Source: Lachnospiraceae bacterium (GTDB taxonomy: Bacteria > Bacillota > Clostridia > Lachnospirales > Lachnospiraceae). Taken from it: a stretch of DNA of 47,769 bases. Under the pieces are notes generated by a model. The model saw only the letters and a program-made list of their open reading frames with translations, was not told the origin of the DNA and did not search any database. Position numbers and translations under genes: made by a program. The stretch spans positions 1-47,769 of the forward strand of contig SVFM01000019.1 in NCBI GenBank assembly GCA_015056865.1, read 5' to 3'. Shown piece by piece: positions 16,125 to 24,124 of this stretch (position 1 is its first letter; every line of letters starts with the position of its first letter).

Positions 16125-17024
16125 ATGGTTTCATCCCTTTTGGAGCACTGTATTCTCTGTCCCAGACAGTGTGGTGCTGACCGCGCGCACGGTCAAACGG
16201 GTTATTGCGGCCAGCCTGCTGTCATAACTGCCGCCAGAGCCTCCCTGCATCATTGGGAAGAACCCTGCCTCTCAGAAGGCGGTGGCTCCGGAACCGTCTT
16301 TTTCAGCGGTTGTACACTGCGCTGCATCTATTGCCAGAATCACAACATTGCTCTGGGCCGCACCGGCAAGCAAATCTCTGTAAACCGGCTGGCGGAAATC
16401 TTTCTGGAATTACAGCAAAAAGGCGCCAACAATATCAATCTGGTGACTCCCACACATTTCGTGCCCCTGATTGCGGATGCCCTGGTTCAGGCCAAAAAGG
16501 ATGGTCTGCATCTTCCCATTGTATACAACACCTCCGGCTACGAAAAAACAACCACCCTGCAGCTGCTGGATGGTTTGATCGATATTTATCTGCCTGACTG
16601 CAAATATGTATCCTCCGAACTGGGCCTGCGCTATTCGAATGCGCCGGATTATTTTGACGTGACCTGTAAGGCATTGCAGGAAATGTATCGGCAGGTTGGA
16701 GATCCCGTTTTTGACGCTTCCGGCCTGATGCAACGAGGTATGATCGTTCGCCATCTGATTTTGCCAGGATCCACAGAAGATTCCAAAAAGGTTGTGGAAT
16801 ATCTCTACCGCACTTTCGGCGACCATATTTTTATCAGTTTGATGAATCAATACACCCCGGTTCTCACCCACGAATACCCTGAACTCAATCGCACCCTGAC
16901 AGATGTGGAATATGATGAAGTGGTGGACTACGCCATTTCTCTAGGCGTGGAAAATGGCTTCATTCAGGAAGGGGAAACCTGCCTGGAAAGCTTTATCCCG
17001 GATTTCAACTGTGAAGGGATATAA
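16125..17024 (+). CDS. Radical SAM protein, PflX/pyruvate formate-lyase activase-like
   Basis: This 299-residue radical SAM protein resembles the PflX-type (COG1313) subgroup. It has an N-terminal cysteine set (CILCPRQCGADR with Cys9, Cys12 and Cys16, then GYCG) and the radical SAM CxxxCxxC (SGCTLRCIYCQNHN). The start MVSSLLEH at 16125 follows AAGGAGAG; an upstream in-frame ATG lies in the SRP RNA terminator region. No formate acetyltransferase is encoded in this window, so the target protein is unknown. It follows the SRP RNA and ends at a hairpin. Confidence 0.87.
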   Translation: MVSSLLEHCILCPRQCGADRAHGQTGYCGQPAVITAARASLHHWEEPCLSEGGGSGTVFFSGCTLRCIYCQNHNIALGRTGKQISVNRLAEIFLELQQKGANNINLVTPTHFVPLIADALVQAKKDGLHLPIVYNTSGYEKTTTLQLLDGLIDIYLPDCKYVSSELGLRYSNAPDYFDVTCKALQEMYRQVGDPVFDASGLMQRGMIVRHLILPGSTEDSKKVVEYLYRTFGDHIFISLMNQYTPVLTHEYPELNRTLTDVEYDEVVDYAISLGVENGFIQEGETCLESFIPDFNCEGI

Positions 17025-17060
17025 TGGAACAGACAAGAGCTTTCGCTCCTGCCTGTTCCA
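17025..17060. terminator. Hairpin between convergent genes at 17 kb
   Basis: An 8-bp inverted repeat (TGGAACAG / CTGTTCCA) with an inner AGAGC/GCTC pairing starts right at the radical SAM stop. T-tracts on both sides are weak, so termination efficiency is uncertain. Confidence 0.55.
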
Positions 17061-17066
17061 ATCATA

Positions 17067-17951
17067 TCATATTTCCACCGGAAGCATATAGTATCCGAAA
17101 CTTCCCTCCGCATAAGGACTCGCCGCTCCTTCAAAACCCTCAAATCCAAACAATCCGGCCACCTGCTTTTCCCGCTCATGATAAATCCCCGGCACCCCCA
17201 AATAATAACTGCAGTGCCCATCTTTTTCCTGCCTTTCCAGAAGCACATGTCCATAATTATAATAACCATGCAGCAAAAAACTGTTGCCCACCAACTTTTG
17301 ATACTGTCCCTGTAAAATAATAAAATCTTCCGGCTTAATGGACAAGTAGGACCTTTCATCCCCAAATGGATGGATGGTCCGGTAATGCTGGGTAAGCTGG
17401 GTCCATTTGTCCTCATACAGAGACTGAAACCGGGTTGTTCTATCCACACTTTCCACCGGCTCCTCCTTATCCGGGACAGTTTCCGGGCCTTCCGCCAGAT
17501 TCTCCGCTACGATTTCTCCCAGAGCGGGAGCGGCCTCTTTGAGTTCCGGCATACTTACCAGGATTTCATCCGCTTCCTCCAGCGCTTCCATGGGTTCTTC
17601 CCCGGCTTCTCTCCAGATATTGCGCAGCACCCTGTGTTCAGACAACCGGATCTCTATACCATCCCATTTTTCATAGGAAATTCCACTACCGCATAAATTG
17701 CAGGCATCCCATGTGGATATGTAGCTGCTTGTCCCGAAGCGAAGCGAGAGCGTTTCTACCTTATATGCCTTTCCACCACCGAACAGATAGACATCTCCCT
17801 GCAACGTATCGGTGGGATATAGCCCTTTTATCATAATCTGAAACTTACAGTTCTCATTGCTCACTTCGGTTTTTACAAATCCTGCATTTTTTATCTTATT
17901 TTCATACTCCAGATAATCCAAATACCTGATCTTTCGCTCATAAAAGCCCAT
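17067..17951 (-). CDS. Lachnospiraceae protein of unknown function (DUF6128-like)
   Basis: This 294-residue protein has two conserved-looking parts joined by an acidic linker. The N-terminal part (1-115) has a CxxC-like CNLCG motif. The linker (about 120-170) is rich in Glu/Pro/Val. The C-terminal part (about 190-294) contains HPFGDERSYLSIKPEDF and a GYYNYGHVLLER stretch. The C-terminal pattern resembles domains seen repeatedly in Lachnospiraceae proteins (DUF6128 as I recall it; not verified). There is no signal peptide or membrane segment. Function unknown; it stands alone. Confidence 0.7.
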   Translation of the reverse strand: MGFYERKIRYLDYLEYENKIKNAGFVKTEVSNENCKFQIMIKGLYPTDTLQGDVYLFGGGKAYKVETLSLRFGTSSYISTWDACNLCGSGISYEKWDGIEIRLSEHRVLRNIWREAGEEPMEALEEADEILVSMPELKEAAPALGEIVAENLAEGPETVPDKEEPVESVDRTTRFQSLYEDKWTQLTQHYRTIHPFGDERSYLSIKPEDFIILQGQYQKLVGNSFLLHGYYNYGHVLLERQEKDGHCSYYLGVPGIYHEREKQVAGLFGFEGFEGAASPYAEGSFGYYMLPVEI

Positions 17952-18044
17952 AAAAATACCCCCAAATCCACTTATGCGCCGGCAGTATCTCTGCCTCCTA
18001 CCATAAATGTATTCAGGGGATGTCCACTAATATTCCACAGACTT

Positions 18045-19130
18045 TTAATAATTAATGGAATCAAGGTAATCCAAGTAATTGACTACCATTAACGCGATCT
18101 TAAAGGTAAGGGCATCATCAAATACTCTTACATCCAGACCGGTGCATTTTTGCAGCTTTTCGATGCGGTACACCAAAGTATTTCTGTGCACATACAACTG
18201 TCTGGAAGTTTCAGATACATTCAAACTGTTCTCAAAGAACTTATTGACAGTCATCAACATTTCATCATCTACTTCCTCCGGTATCCCATCACCAAAAATC
18301 TCTTGGATAAAAATGCGGCAAAGATTCGGCGGCAGCTGATAGATCAGTCTTCCGATACCCAAGGTAGTAAATGCCAGCACCTTCTGCTCCACATAAAAGA
18401 TCTTGCCCACATCCAGAGCCATTTTAGCCTCTTTGTAAGACTTGGAAACATCTTTCAGTTCTTCCACCACCGTACCAAAAGCCACCCTTACGTTCAGCAT
18501 TGCCTCCGTATTCATCATATCCACAATAGTACGGGCCACCTGCTCCAGATACTCGTGACTGCTCTCTTCTTCCAAAGACTTGACAAGGATCACATTGTTC
18601 TCATCCACTGCCGTAACATAGTCTCCCATCTGACTGGAGAACATGCTCTTAAGCAGTTCCATAGCAATACCGTCATTATTCTGTTTTACCTCTATCAGAA
18701 ACACTGTACGCTTGGCAACCGGTTCAATGTGCAGTTTTTTAGCACGATTATAAATATCCACTAACAGCAAATTGTCCAATATCAGATTTTGGAAAAAGTT
18801 ATTCCTGTCATACCTTTCCTTATACGCAATGATAAGGTTCTGAAGCTGGCACACTGCAATCTTACCCACCATGTAAGCATCTTCGCTGTAGCCCCTGGCA
18901 ATCAACACGTATAAAAGCTCACCATTGTCTAAAATTTTCAGCAGATGATGAGGACCTATTACCTGGCTGTCTGCAGGTGATCCGGCAAAGGACTGGATCA
19001 GGCTTGGCCCGATCTCCATCTCGGCTGTACTTGCCACACTTTGTCCACTCAAGTCATACACGCATAAATCCACTTTCGTGATCGCTTTTAATTCATCAAG
19101 ACTGTTCTGAATGATTTGGCTTGAAATCAT
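18045..19130 (-). CDS. PucR/CdaR family transcriptional regulator
   Basis: This 361-residue protein has an N-terminal sensor part (1-130, with ITKVDLCVYDLSGQSVAS), a central region, and a C-terminal PucR-type helix-turn-helix (about 300-355: NVSETSRQLYVHRNTLVYRIEKL). Relatives such as CdaR control sugar-diacid or carbohydrate genes in response to a small ligand. It lies directly downstream of the sugar ABC ATPase with a terminator between, so it has its own transcription or relies on read-through. Control of that ATPase is inference from position. Confidence 0.85.
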   Translation of the reverse strand: MISSQIIQNSLDELKAITKVDLCVYDLSGQSVASTAEMEIGPSLIQSFAGSPADSQVIGPHHLLKILDNGELLYVLIARGYSEDAYMVGKIAVCQLQNLIIAYKERYDRNNFFQNLILDNLLLVDIYNRAKKLHIEPVAKRTVFLIEVKQNNDGIAMELLKSMFSSQMGDYVTAVDENNVILVKSLEEESSHEYLEQVARTIVDMMNTEAMLNVRVAFGTVVEELKDVSKSYKEAKMALDVGKIFYVEQKVLAFTTLGIGRLIYQLPPNLCRIFIQEIFGDGIPEEVDDEMLMTVNKFFENSLNVSETSRQLYVHRNTLVYRIEKLQKCTGLDVRVFDDALTFKIALMVVNYLDYLDSINY

Positions 19131-19184
19131 CTTATAATTCTACTCCTTCCAACGTGACCGCACAATTTCCCTGTGTAAAAAATA

Positions 19185-19206
19185 GGGGGATGCATACACA
19201 TCCCCC
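19185..19206 (-). terminator. Terminator after the sugar ABC ATPase
   Basis: A perfect 8-bp inverted repeat (GGGGGATG / CATCCCCC, 6-nt loop) is followed on the minus strand by TATTTTTTACAC, a standard intrinsic terminator 16 nt past the stop codon. Confidence 0.9.
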
Positions 19207-19222
19207 CAATCTCTGCATTAGA

Positions 19223-20332
19223 TTAGTTTGTGATAACCTGCTCTGTCTCTTTGTCAAATACATGAATTCTTTCAACTTCGAAAGCAACCTTGATGGTGTC
19301 GCCAGGTCTTGCATTTGTGCGAGAGTTAACTCTTGCAGTGATAGATGCCTCGCCCAGATCCATGTACAGGTAAACTTCTGCACCGAGCAGCTCGTATACT
19401 CTAACGGGAACTTCGAATACGCTCTGGGATGCTGCGATAACCATTTCGGAATCGCTGATATTCTCAGGACGGATACCCAATGTAACAACTTTTCCGTTAT
19501 AGCCGCCGTCGATCAGCTTCTTAGCCTTTGCAGGAGGCAGTACGATAGGTGTGCCGTTAACGATCAGGCTAGCGGAATCACCCTTAACCTCAACAGTAGC
19601 ATCCAGGAAGTTCATCTGAGGAGCTCCGATAAATCCTGCTACGAACAGGTTCTGAGGTCTCTCATACAGGTTCTGAGGAGTATCAACCTGCTGGATAACG
19701 CCGTCTTTCATAACAACGATTCTGTCACCCAGAGTCATAGCCTCTACCTGGTCATGTGTAACGTAGATGATGGTTGCACCCAGTCTCTGATGCAGTTTTG
19801 CGATCTCAATACGCATCTGTACACGCAACTTAGCATCCAGGTTGGAAAGAGGCTCATCCATCAGGAATACCTTAGGATCACGAACGATTGCACGACCCAT
19901 CGCTACACGCTGTCTCTGACCACCGGACAGAGCTCTGGGCTTTCTGTCAAGCAGGGGAGTCAGGTCAAGGATCTTAGCAGCATCTTTTACTACTTTATCA
20001 ATCTCAGCCTTCGGTACTTTTCTCAGTTTCAGACCGAATGCCATGTTATCATATACTGTCATATGAGGATACAGAGCGTAGTTCTGGAATACCATCGCGA
20101 TATCTCTGTCCTTAGGTTCTACATCGTTACAAACTTTATCACCGATAATCAGCTCACCAGCGGAGATCTCTTCCAGACCTGCGATCATACGAAGGGTAGT
20201 TGTCTTACCACAACCTGAAGGTCCTACGAAGATGATAAACTCTTTGTCTGCGATCTCAAGATTGAAGTCTTTAACAGCTTCAAATCCATTGGGGTAAACC
20301 TTGGTAATATTTTTTAATGATACTTTTGCCAT
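19223..20332 (-). CDS. ugpC: Sugar ABC transporter ATP-binding protein (UgpC/MsmK type)
   Basis: This 369-residue ATPase energises carbohydrate ABC importers. It has Walker A (GPSGCGKTT, residues 35-43), Q-loop, signature LSGGQRQRVAMGRA, Walker B with D-loop (VFLMDEPLSNLD), the switch His (VTHDQVEAM) and a C-terminal TOBE/regulatory domain (about 240-369). No permease or substrate-binding protein is adjacent. Such orphan MsmK-type ATPases often serve several sugar transporters encoded elsewhere. The start follows AAGGAG. Upstream there is a 39-bp palindrome. The gene symbol marks the family, not a proven glycerol-phosphate role. Confidence 0.93.
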   Translation of the reverse strand: MAKVSLKNITKVYPNGFEAVKDFNLEIADKEFIIFVGPSGCGKTTTLRMIAGLEEISAGELIIGDKVCNDVEPKDRDIAMVFQNYALYPHMTVYDNMAFGLKLRKVPKAEIDKVVKDAAKILDLTPLLDRKPRALSGGQRQRVAMGRAIVRDPKVFLMDEPLSNLDAKLRVQMRIEIAKLHQRLGATIIYVTHDQVEAMTLGDRIVVMKDGVIQQVDTPQNLYERPQNLFVAGFIGAPQMNFLDATVEVKGDSASLIVNGTPIVLPPAKAKKLIDGGYNGKVVTLGIRPENISDSEMVIAASQSVFEVPVRVYELLGAEVYLYMDLGEASITARVNSRTNARPGDTIKVAFEVERIHVFDKETEQVITN

Positions 20333-20377
20333 TTTAGGGCTCCTTTCTTACATATGTAACTTAAGATTTAACATAAA

Positions 20378-20416
20378 AGTAGTATAACGAAAAAAGCCTT
20401 TTTTCGCTATACCACT
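20378..20416. promoter_or_regulatory. 39-bp palindrome upstream of the sugar ABC ATPase
   Basis: Two 19-bp arms (20378-20396 and 20398-20416) match at 17 of 19 positions around a single central base; the core is CGAAAAAAG / CTTTTTTCG. The left arm holds a minus-strand TATACT (20381-20386) that could be the -10 for the ATPase gene, while no good -35 is present. The near-continuous symmetry suggests a protein-binding operator, though a hairpin in RNA is also possible. Confidence 0.55.
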
Positions 20417-20483
20417 ATTCCACAAAGTTTTTTAGAATGATTGTGACATTTTTTCAGTCTTTATGCAATTTGAATAATTTTCA

Positions 20484-21215
20484 CTACTTTTTCTGTGCAT
20501 TCTGCCCGTCCTCACCCTTTTCCAATGCAGTCAGGAACTTGTCATCCATAAGCTTCTCTTCCTGTTCTTCTGCAATCAGCTCTTCTATGATCTCTGTATA
20601 TTCATCTTCCAGTTTCTGAAATACCTTGTTCAACCTTCCGGCACCAAAGTATATCGGGAAGGAAAAACCAAAAAGCAACAGGATCGGAAACAGATGAGGA
20701 AGGTAAAGAAATATAAAAAACATAACTGCCGTTGCAAGAGCGATCAGGATCGTCTTGAGGGGATGTGATATCCCCAGAAGCAACGCATTCTTCATCGTGT
20801 TCTTCACGCTGTTATCAAACTTTGCAAGCACACCAAACACCCACATCAGCTCTGTGATCACCAAAATCCCTGCCATCACCACAATGATCTGGATCACAAT
20901 ATGGATCTTCACCTCGGGGATATAGAACAAGATCACGATATCTCCCGCAAACACCAACAAAAGCACCATCATGATCAGCCAGATAATGGTTGACTGTTTA
21001 AAATTCATCTTAAAGGACTTCCAGAAATCCCTCAATATGTACGACTCTTCTCTTCTTTTTATCTTCATAGCCACATAGCTGGCTGCCGTCAAAGCCGGCC
21101 CAATGGTGATCACAGGCAGGCAACACACCAATGTTGCAATGTTCAGGATCATCAGATCCGCCAACCTGGTCAGAAACCTCATCACCGGACTATCCAGATC
21201 AAAAAATTTACCCAT
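20484..21215 (-). CDS. DUF624 (YesL-like) membrane protein
   Basis: This 243-residue protein has the DUF624/YesL pattern: an N-terminal MGKFFDLDSPVMRFLTRLADL motif followed by about five membrane segments (roughly 20-45, 80-100, 105-130, 150-170, 175-195) and a charged, acidic tail. YesL-like proteins are usually encoded with carbohydrate ABC transporters in Firmicutes, matching its position upstream of the sugar ATPase. The start ATG at 21215 has AGGAGAG at 8 nt; a GTG three codons upstream is less likely. The molecular function is not known. Confidence 0.85.
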   Translation of the reverse strand: MGKFFDLDSPVMRFLTRLADLMILNIATLVCCLPVITIGPALTAASYVAMKIKRREESYILRDFWKSFKMNFKQSTIIWLIMMVLLLVFAGDIVILFYIPEVKIHIVIQIIVVMAGILVITELMWVFGVLAKFDNSVKNTMKNALLLGISHPLKTILIALATAVMFFIFLYLPHLFPILLLFGFSFPIYFGAGRLNKVFQKLEDEYTEIIEELIAEEQEEKLMDDKFLTALEKGEDGQNAQKK

Positions 21216-21278
21216 AAAAAACACTCTCCTTTATTCTTTTGTTATTGTTGCGTCCATCCATCTCCAACCCCTGCAAAC

Positions 21279-21761
21279 CTACAGAAGCTTTTCCATCGCC
21301 GTCACTCTGATCCCGGCAATCTCCTCCTCCGGTCTGACAATGCGGAAACCGAGCTTTTTATAAAAGTCCACCGCATAGGGTGCGGCATTGACCGTCATAT
21401 AACTTTCCTTCCGCTGGTGCTTCAAATACTTACCCATCTGCCGGATCAACTCCCTGCCGATCCCCTGACGATGGTAGTCTTCTTCCACAAATAAAAGAGA
21501 AATAAAATTCCCGCTCCTTACAGAGATTTCTCCGATCACCCGATCACCATCCATGGCAACCAGCATCCGATACTTCCCCTGTAAATACCACTCATAAAGC
21601 TCTCCATCATTCAAAAAAGCATCAAAATTCTGAATACCCCGCTCTGAATAATCTGCCGCCTCAAATTTCATGAAAGTGCGCCAGATCATCTTGATTGTTT
21701 CATCCCATTGTTCCGGTTGTATCCATTGTATTTTGTACGGAAACTTCAGTGTGCCTGTCAC
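21279..21761 (-). CDS. GNAT family N-acetyltransferase
   Basis: This 160-residue protein has the GNAT fold signature: motif A RQGIGRELIRQ (about residues 96-106) that holds the acetyl-CoA pyrophosphate, preceded by the beta-strand FISLLFVEEDYH and followed by NAAPYAVDFYKKLGFR, the C-terminal substrate and cofactor region. The start is GTG with AGAGG upstream. The acceptor substrate cannot be predicted. No operon partner is obvious. Confidence 0.88.
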   Translation of the reverse strand: MTGTLKFPYKIQWIQPEQWDETIKMIWRTFMKFEAADYSERGIQNFDAFLNDGELYEWYLQGKYRMLVAMDGDRVIGEISVRSGNFISLLFVEEDYHRQGIGRELIRQMGKYLKHQRKESYMTVNAAPYAVDFYKKLGFRIVRPEEEIAGIRVTAMEKLL

Positions 21762-21833
21762 GCTTTCGTCCTCTTTTCTCTGTTTGCACTCTGATAATAA
21801 AGTATAGCAAATTTTGCTGCGTATTACAAGAAT

Positions 21834-22829
21834 TTATTCCTTTACTGCACAAATCCCTACTTGATTGATCAAAGGCAACCCATTTTCCAGGGCATAGGCA
21901 TTTTCCAATGTCTCTACTGCAATCGCCTGCATGGCATCCTCCGTAAAAAATCCCATATGAGAAGACACAAGTACATTGGGAAAGGTCATCAGCCGGGCTA
22001 ATTTTTCGTCTGTTACGATCTCACCGGAGCAATCTTCATAAAAAATCCCTTCTTCTTCCTCGTAAACATCCAGACCCACACCGGCAAACTTTTTCTCCAA
22101 AAGCCCCTCTATCAGGCTGTCCGTGTCAATCAATCCGCCTCGGGATGTATTGATCAGATAGACCCCGTCCTTCATCCGCCCAATGGTTTCTTTGTTTATC
22201 ATATGCTTGGTTTGAGCTGTAAGAGGACAATGCAAAGAGATCACGTCTGACCTGCGCATCAGCTCCTCCAGAGACACATACTCTACCTCCAGCCCTTTGC
22301 TTGGGTGAGGGTCATAGGCCAACACATGCATCTGAAATCCTTCCAATATATGAATCATAGCCTGGCCGATCTTGCCTGTACCGATGACACCGGCCGTCTT
22401 GTGATTCAAATCCATTCCCATCAAACCATTAAGACTCATATTAAAATCTCTGGTTCTGTTATACGCCTTGTGAGTCTTGCGGTTTACCGTCAATAGCAGA
22501 GCCATGGCAAACTCCGCCACCGCCTCCGGCGAATAACTGGGCACCCGCAAAACAGCAACTTTGCCTTCCGCCGCCTTTACATCCACATGATTAAAACCGG
22601 CGCTGCGCAGTAAAATTCCCTTGACCTTCATCTCATAAAGCTCATCAATCATCTGGGCATCCACATAATCATTGACAAAAATGCAGATGGCATCGTATCC
22701 TTTCGCCAATCCTATGGTATCCCTGTTACAAGGCAGCTCTATAAAACGAATCTCAAAGCCATAATCCTTGGCCAAAGGCTCAAACCATTTCTTATCATAA
22801 GGTTTTGTTCCGTAAAATGCGATCTTCAT
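21834..22829 (-). CDS. D-2-hydroxyacid dehydrogenase, D-lactate dehydrogenase type
   Basis: This 331-residue NAD-dependent enzyme has the Rossmann motif GVIGTGKIGQAM (about 147-158), the NTSRGGLIDT catalytic Arg segment, GLDVYEEEEG with the catalytic Glu, and SSHMGFFTEDAM with the catalytic His. Length and motifs match the LdhA branch that reduces pyruvate or other 2-oxoacids to D-2-hydroxyacids in fermentation. The exact substrate is not determined. It stands alone, with the 22.9-kb palindromes upstream of its start. Confidence 0.9.
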   Translation of the reverse strand: MKIAFYGTKPYDKKWFEPLAKDYGFEIRFIELPCNRDTIGLAKGYDAICIFVNDYVDAQMIDELYEMKVKGILLRSAGFNHVDVKAAEGKVAVLRVPSYSPEAVAEFAMALLLTVNRKTHKAYNRTRDFNMSLNGLMGMDLNHKTAGVIGTGKIGQAMIHILEGFQMHVLAYDPHPSKGLEVEYVSLEELMRRSDVISLHCPLTAQTKHMINKETIGRMKDGVYLINTSRGGLIDTDSLIEGLLEKKFAGVGLDVYEEEEGIFYEDCSGEIVTDEKLARLMTFPNVLVSSHMGFFTEDAMQAIAVETLENAYALENGLPLINQVGICAVKE

Positions 22830-22865
22830 ATCCTTATACCTCTTTTTATTAAAAATGTCTGGAAA

Positions 22866-23044
22866 ATTAAGTTGACTGGGGTGACTGGGGCTGAGAGGGC
22901 GACTCAGGCACGCTTTCGCTTCGTGAAAAACGCAGCGGTACTAAGATTTTTCCTGCGCATATCTGCTTGAAAAAATCAAGTACCGGCGTTTTTCAAGAGC
23001 CTTACGCTGTCCTTTCAGCCCTGATCACTCCATCCAGCTTAATT
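22866..23044. repeat. Imperfect palindromic element of about 179 bp
   Basis: The stretch begins ATTAAG and ends CTTAAT. Its arms (about 22866-22955 and 22971-23044) align as reverse complements with mismatches and one insertion; conserved blocks are GGGGCTGAGAGG / CCTTTCAGCCC, TGAAAAACGC / GCGTTTTTCA and CGGTACT / AGTACCG. The loop is about 15-20 nt. No ORF is plausible. It could be a structured RNA, a MITE-like or REP-like dispersed element. It lies between two genes transcribed leftward. Confidence 0.65.
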
Positions 23045-23060
23045 TGTCACCCATTCAATA

Positions 23061-23140
23061 AAGGCGTCTTTCGGGAGTGAAAACGTGCCTAAGACGCTCT
23101 CCCGGGCCCTGCACTACGATACTTTCACTTCCGAAACACC
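23061..23140. repeat. Second palindromic element with competing pairings
   Basis: TTTCGGGAGTGAAA (23069-23082) pairs with TTTCACTTCCGAAA (23123-23136). The same left arm can instead pair locally: GCGTCTT (23064-23070) with AAGACGC (23091-23097) and CGGGAG (23072-23077) with CTCCCG (23099-23104). Mutually exclusive stems are seen in regulatory RNAs, but chance cannot be excluded. It directly follows the first palindrome. Confidence 0.5.
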
Positions 23141-23185
23141 CGAAAACAATTTCTTATAAGGATAGTGTATATAATTGAAGCATTT

Positions 23186-24124
23186 TTATTCAGCTTTCTT
23201 TTTTTCAAGGAGCCAACAATAAATATCTTCCATGATCTGTTCCCGTTCGATCTCATTGAGCAGCTCATGTCGGCAACCGGGATATAATTTCAGGGTAACA
23301 TCCTGCAAGCCTGCCCCCCTCAACCTCTCGGCAACCTGCTCTGTTCCCTTTCCATATCCTCCCACCGGATCTTCCTGACCGGAAACCACAAGAATCGGCA
23401 GTTGCCCAGGAATCCGATTAAAAGCTTCCGTGCTCTGACACCTCCTGATCAGTTCAAACAGGGTCCGGAAACCATTTACTGTAAAAACAAATCCGCAATC
23501 GGGATCAGCAATATACTGTGCCACCTTCTTTTGATCCCGGCTGAGCCAGTCAAATTTGGTCTTGGGACTTTCGATCCGCTTATTGTAAGCTCCAAAGGCT
23601 GCTTTATCCAGAAAGTGACTGACGTGCTTCTCTCCCAGAAACAGCCTTTGGACTGCAGCCACTGCCTTAGAAATCTGTAGCAGCCACCCAGGCTGAGAAC
23701 CCGTGCCCATAATGATCACCCCATGGATTCCTTCGCTGTAGCAATTTAAATAATTTCTCAAAATAAAAGAACCCATGCTATGTCCCAGGATGTAATACGG
23801 TACTCCCGGATAAAGCTTCTGGGTAAGTTCTCTCAAGCTATGATTGTCATCCACCACCACCCAGGCACTGTCCCCGGCGCAAAAATATCCCTGTGTACCT
23901 GTTTCTCCCACCGACTTGCCATGTCCCAGATGATCTTCACCTGTTACCACAAATCCTCTGTCTGTCAGATACCCGGCAAAAGCTTCATAACGCTCCACGT
24001 ACTCTGCCATCCCATGCATAATTTGCACTATGCCGGACACATTCCCTGTGTCCGGCATATAGCGCACTGCATATATTCTGCTTACAGTATCCTTGGAATC
24101 AAAATAAAATTCCTCTTTTCTCAT
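23186..24124 (-). CDS. Alpha/beta hydrolase, monoacylglycerol lipase/lysophospholipase-like
   Basis: This protein of about 312 residues is a serine hydrolase with the nucleophile elbow GHSMGS, the oxyanion region QIMHGMAEYVERYE, the family pattern GEDHLGHGKSVGE, and likely Asp and His of the triad in SGQEDPVGG and PGCRHELLNE. This fits the Hydrolase_4/PldB group acting on lysophospholipids or monoacylglycerols. The ATG at 24124 overlaps the metG stop (TGATG), so translation is coupled to metG; a TTG two codons upstream is less likely. The substrate is unknown. Confidence 0.88.
   Translation of the reverse strand: MRKEEFYFDSKDTVSRIYAVRYMPDTGNVSGIVQIMHGMAEYVERYEAFAGYLTDRGFVVTGEDHLGHGKSVGETGTQGYFCAGDSAWVVVDDNHSLRELTQKLYPGVPYYILGHSMGSFILRNYLNCYSEGIHGVIIMGTGSQPGWLLQISKAVAAVQRLFLGEKHVSHFLDKAAFGAYNKRIESPKTKFDWLSRDQKKVAQYIADPDCGFVFTVNGFRTLFELIRRCQSTEAFNRIPGQLPILVVSGQEDPVGGYGKGTEQVAERLRGAGLQDVTLKLYPGCRHELLNEIEREQIMEDIYCWLLEKKKAE

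Noticed and set aside
19121..20218. A 365-codon ORF opposite the sugar ABC ATPase
   Set aside because: It mirrors the conserved ATPase gene; Walker and signature motifs are on the other strand.
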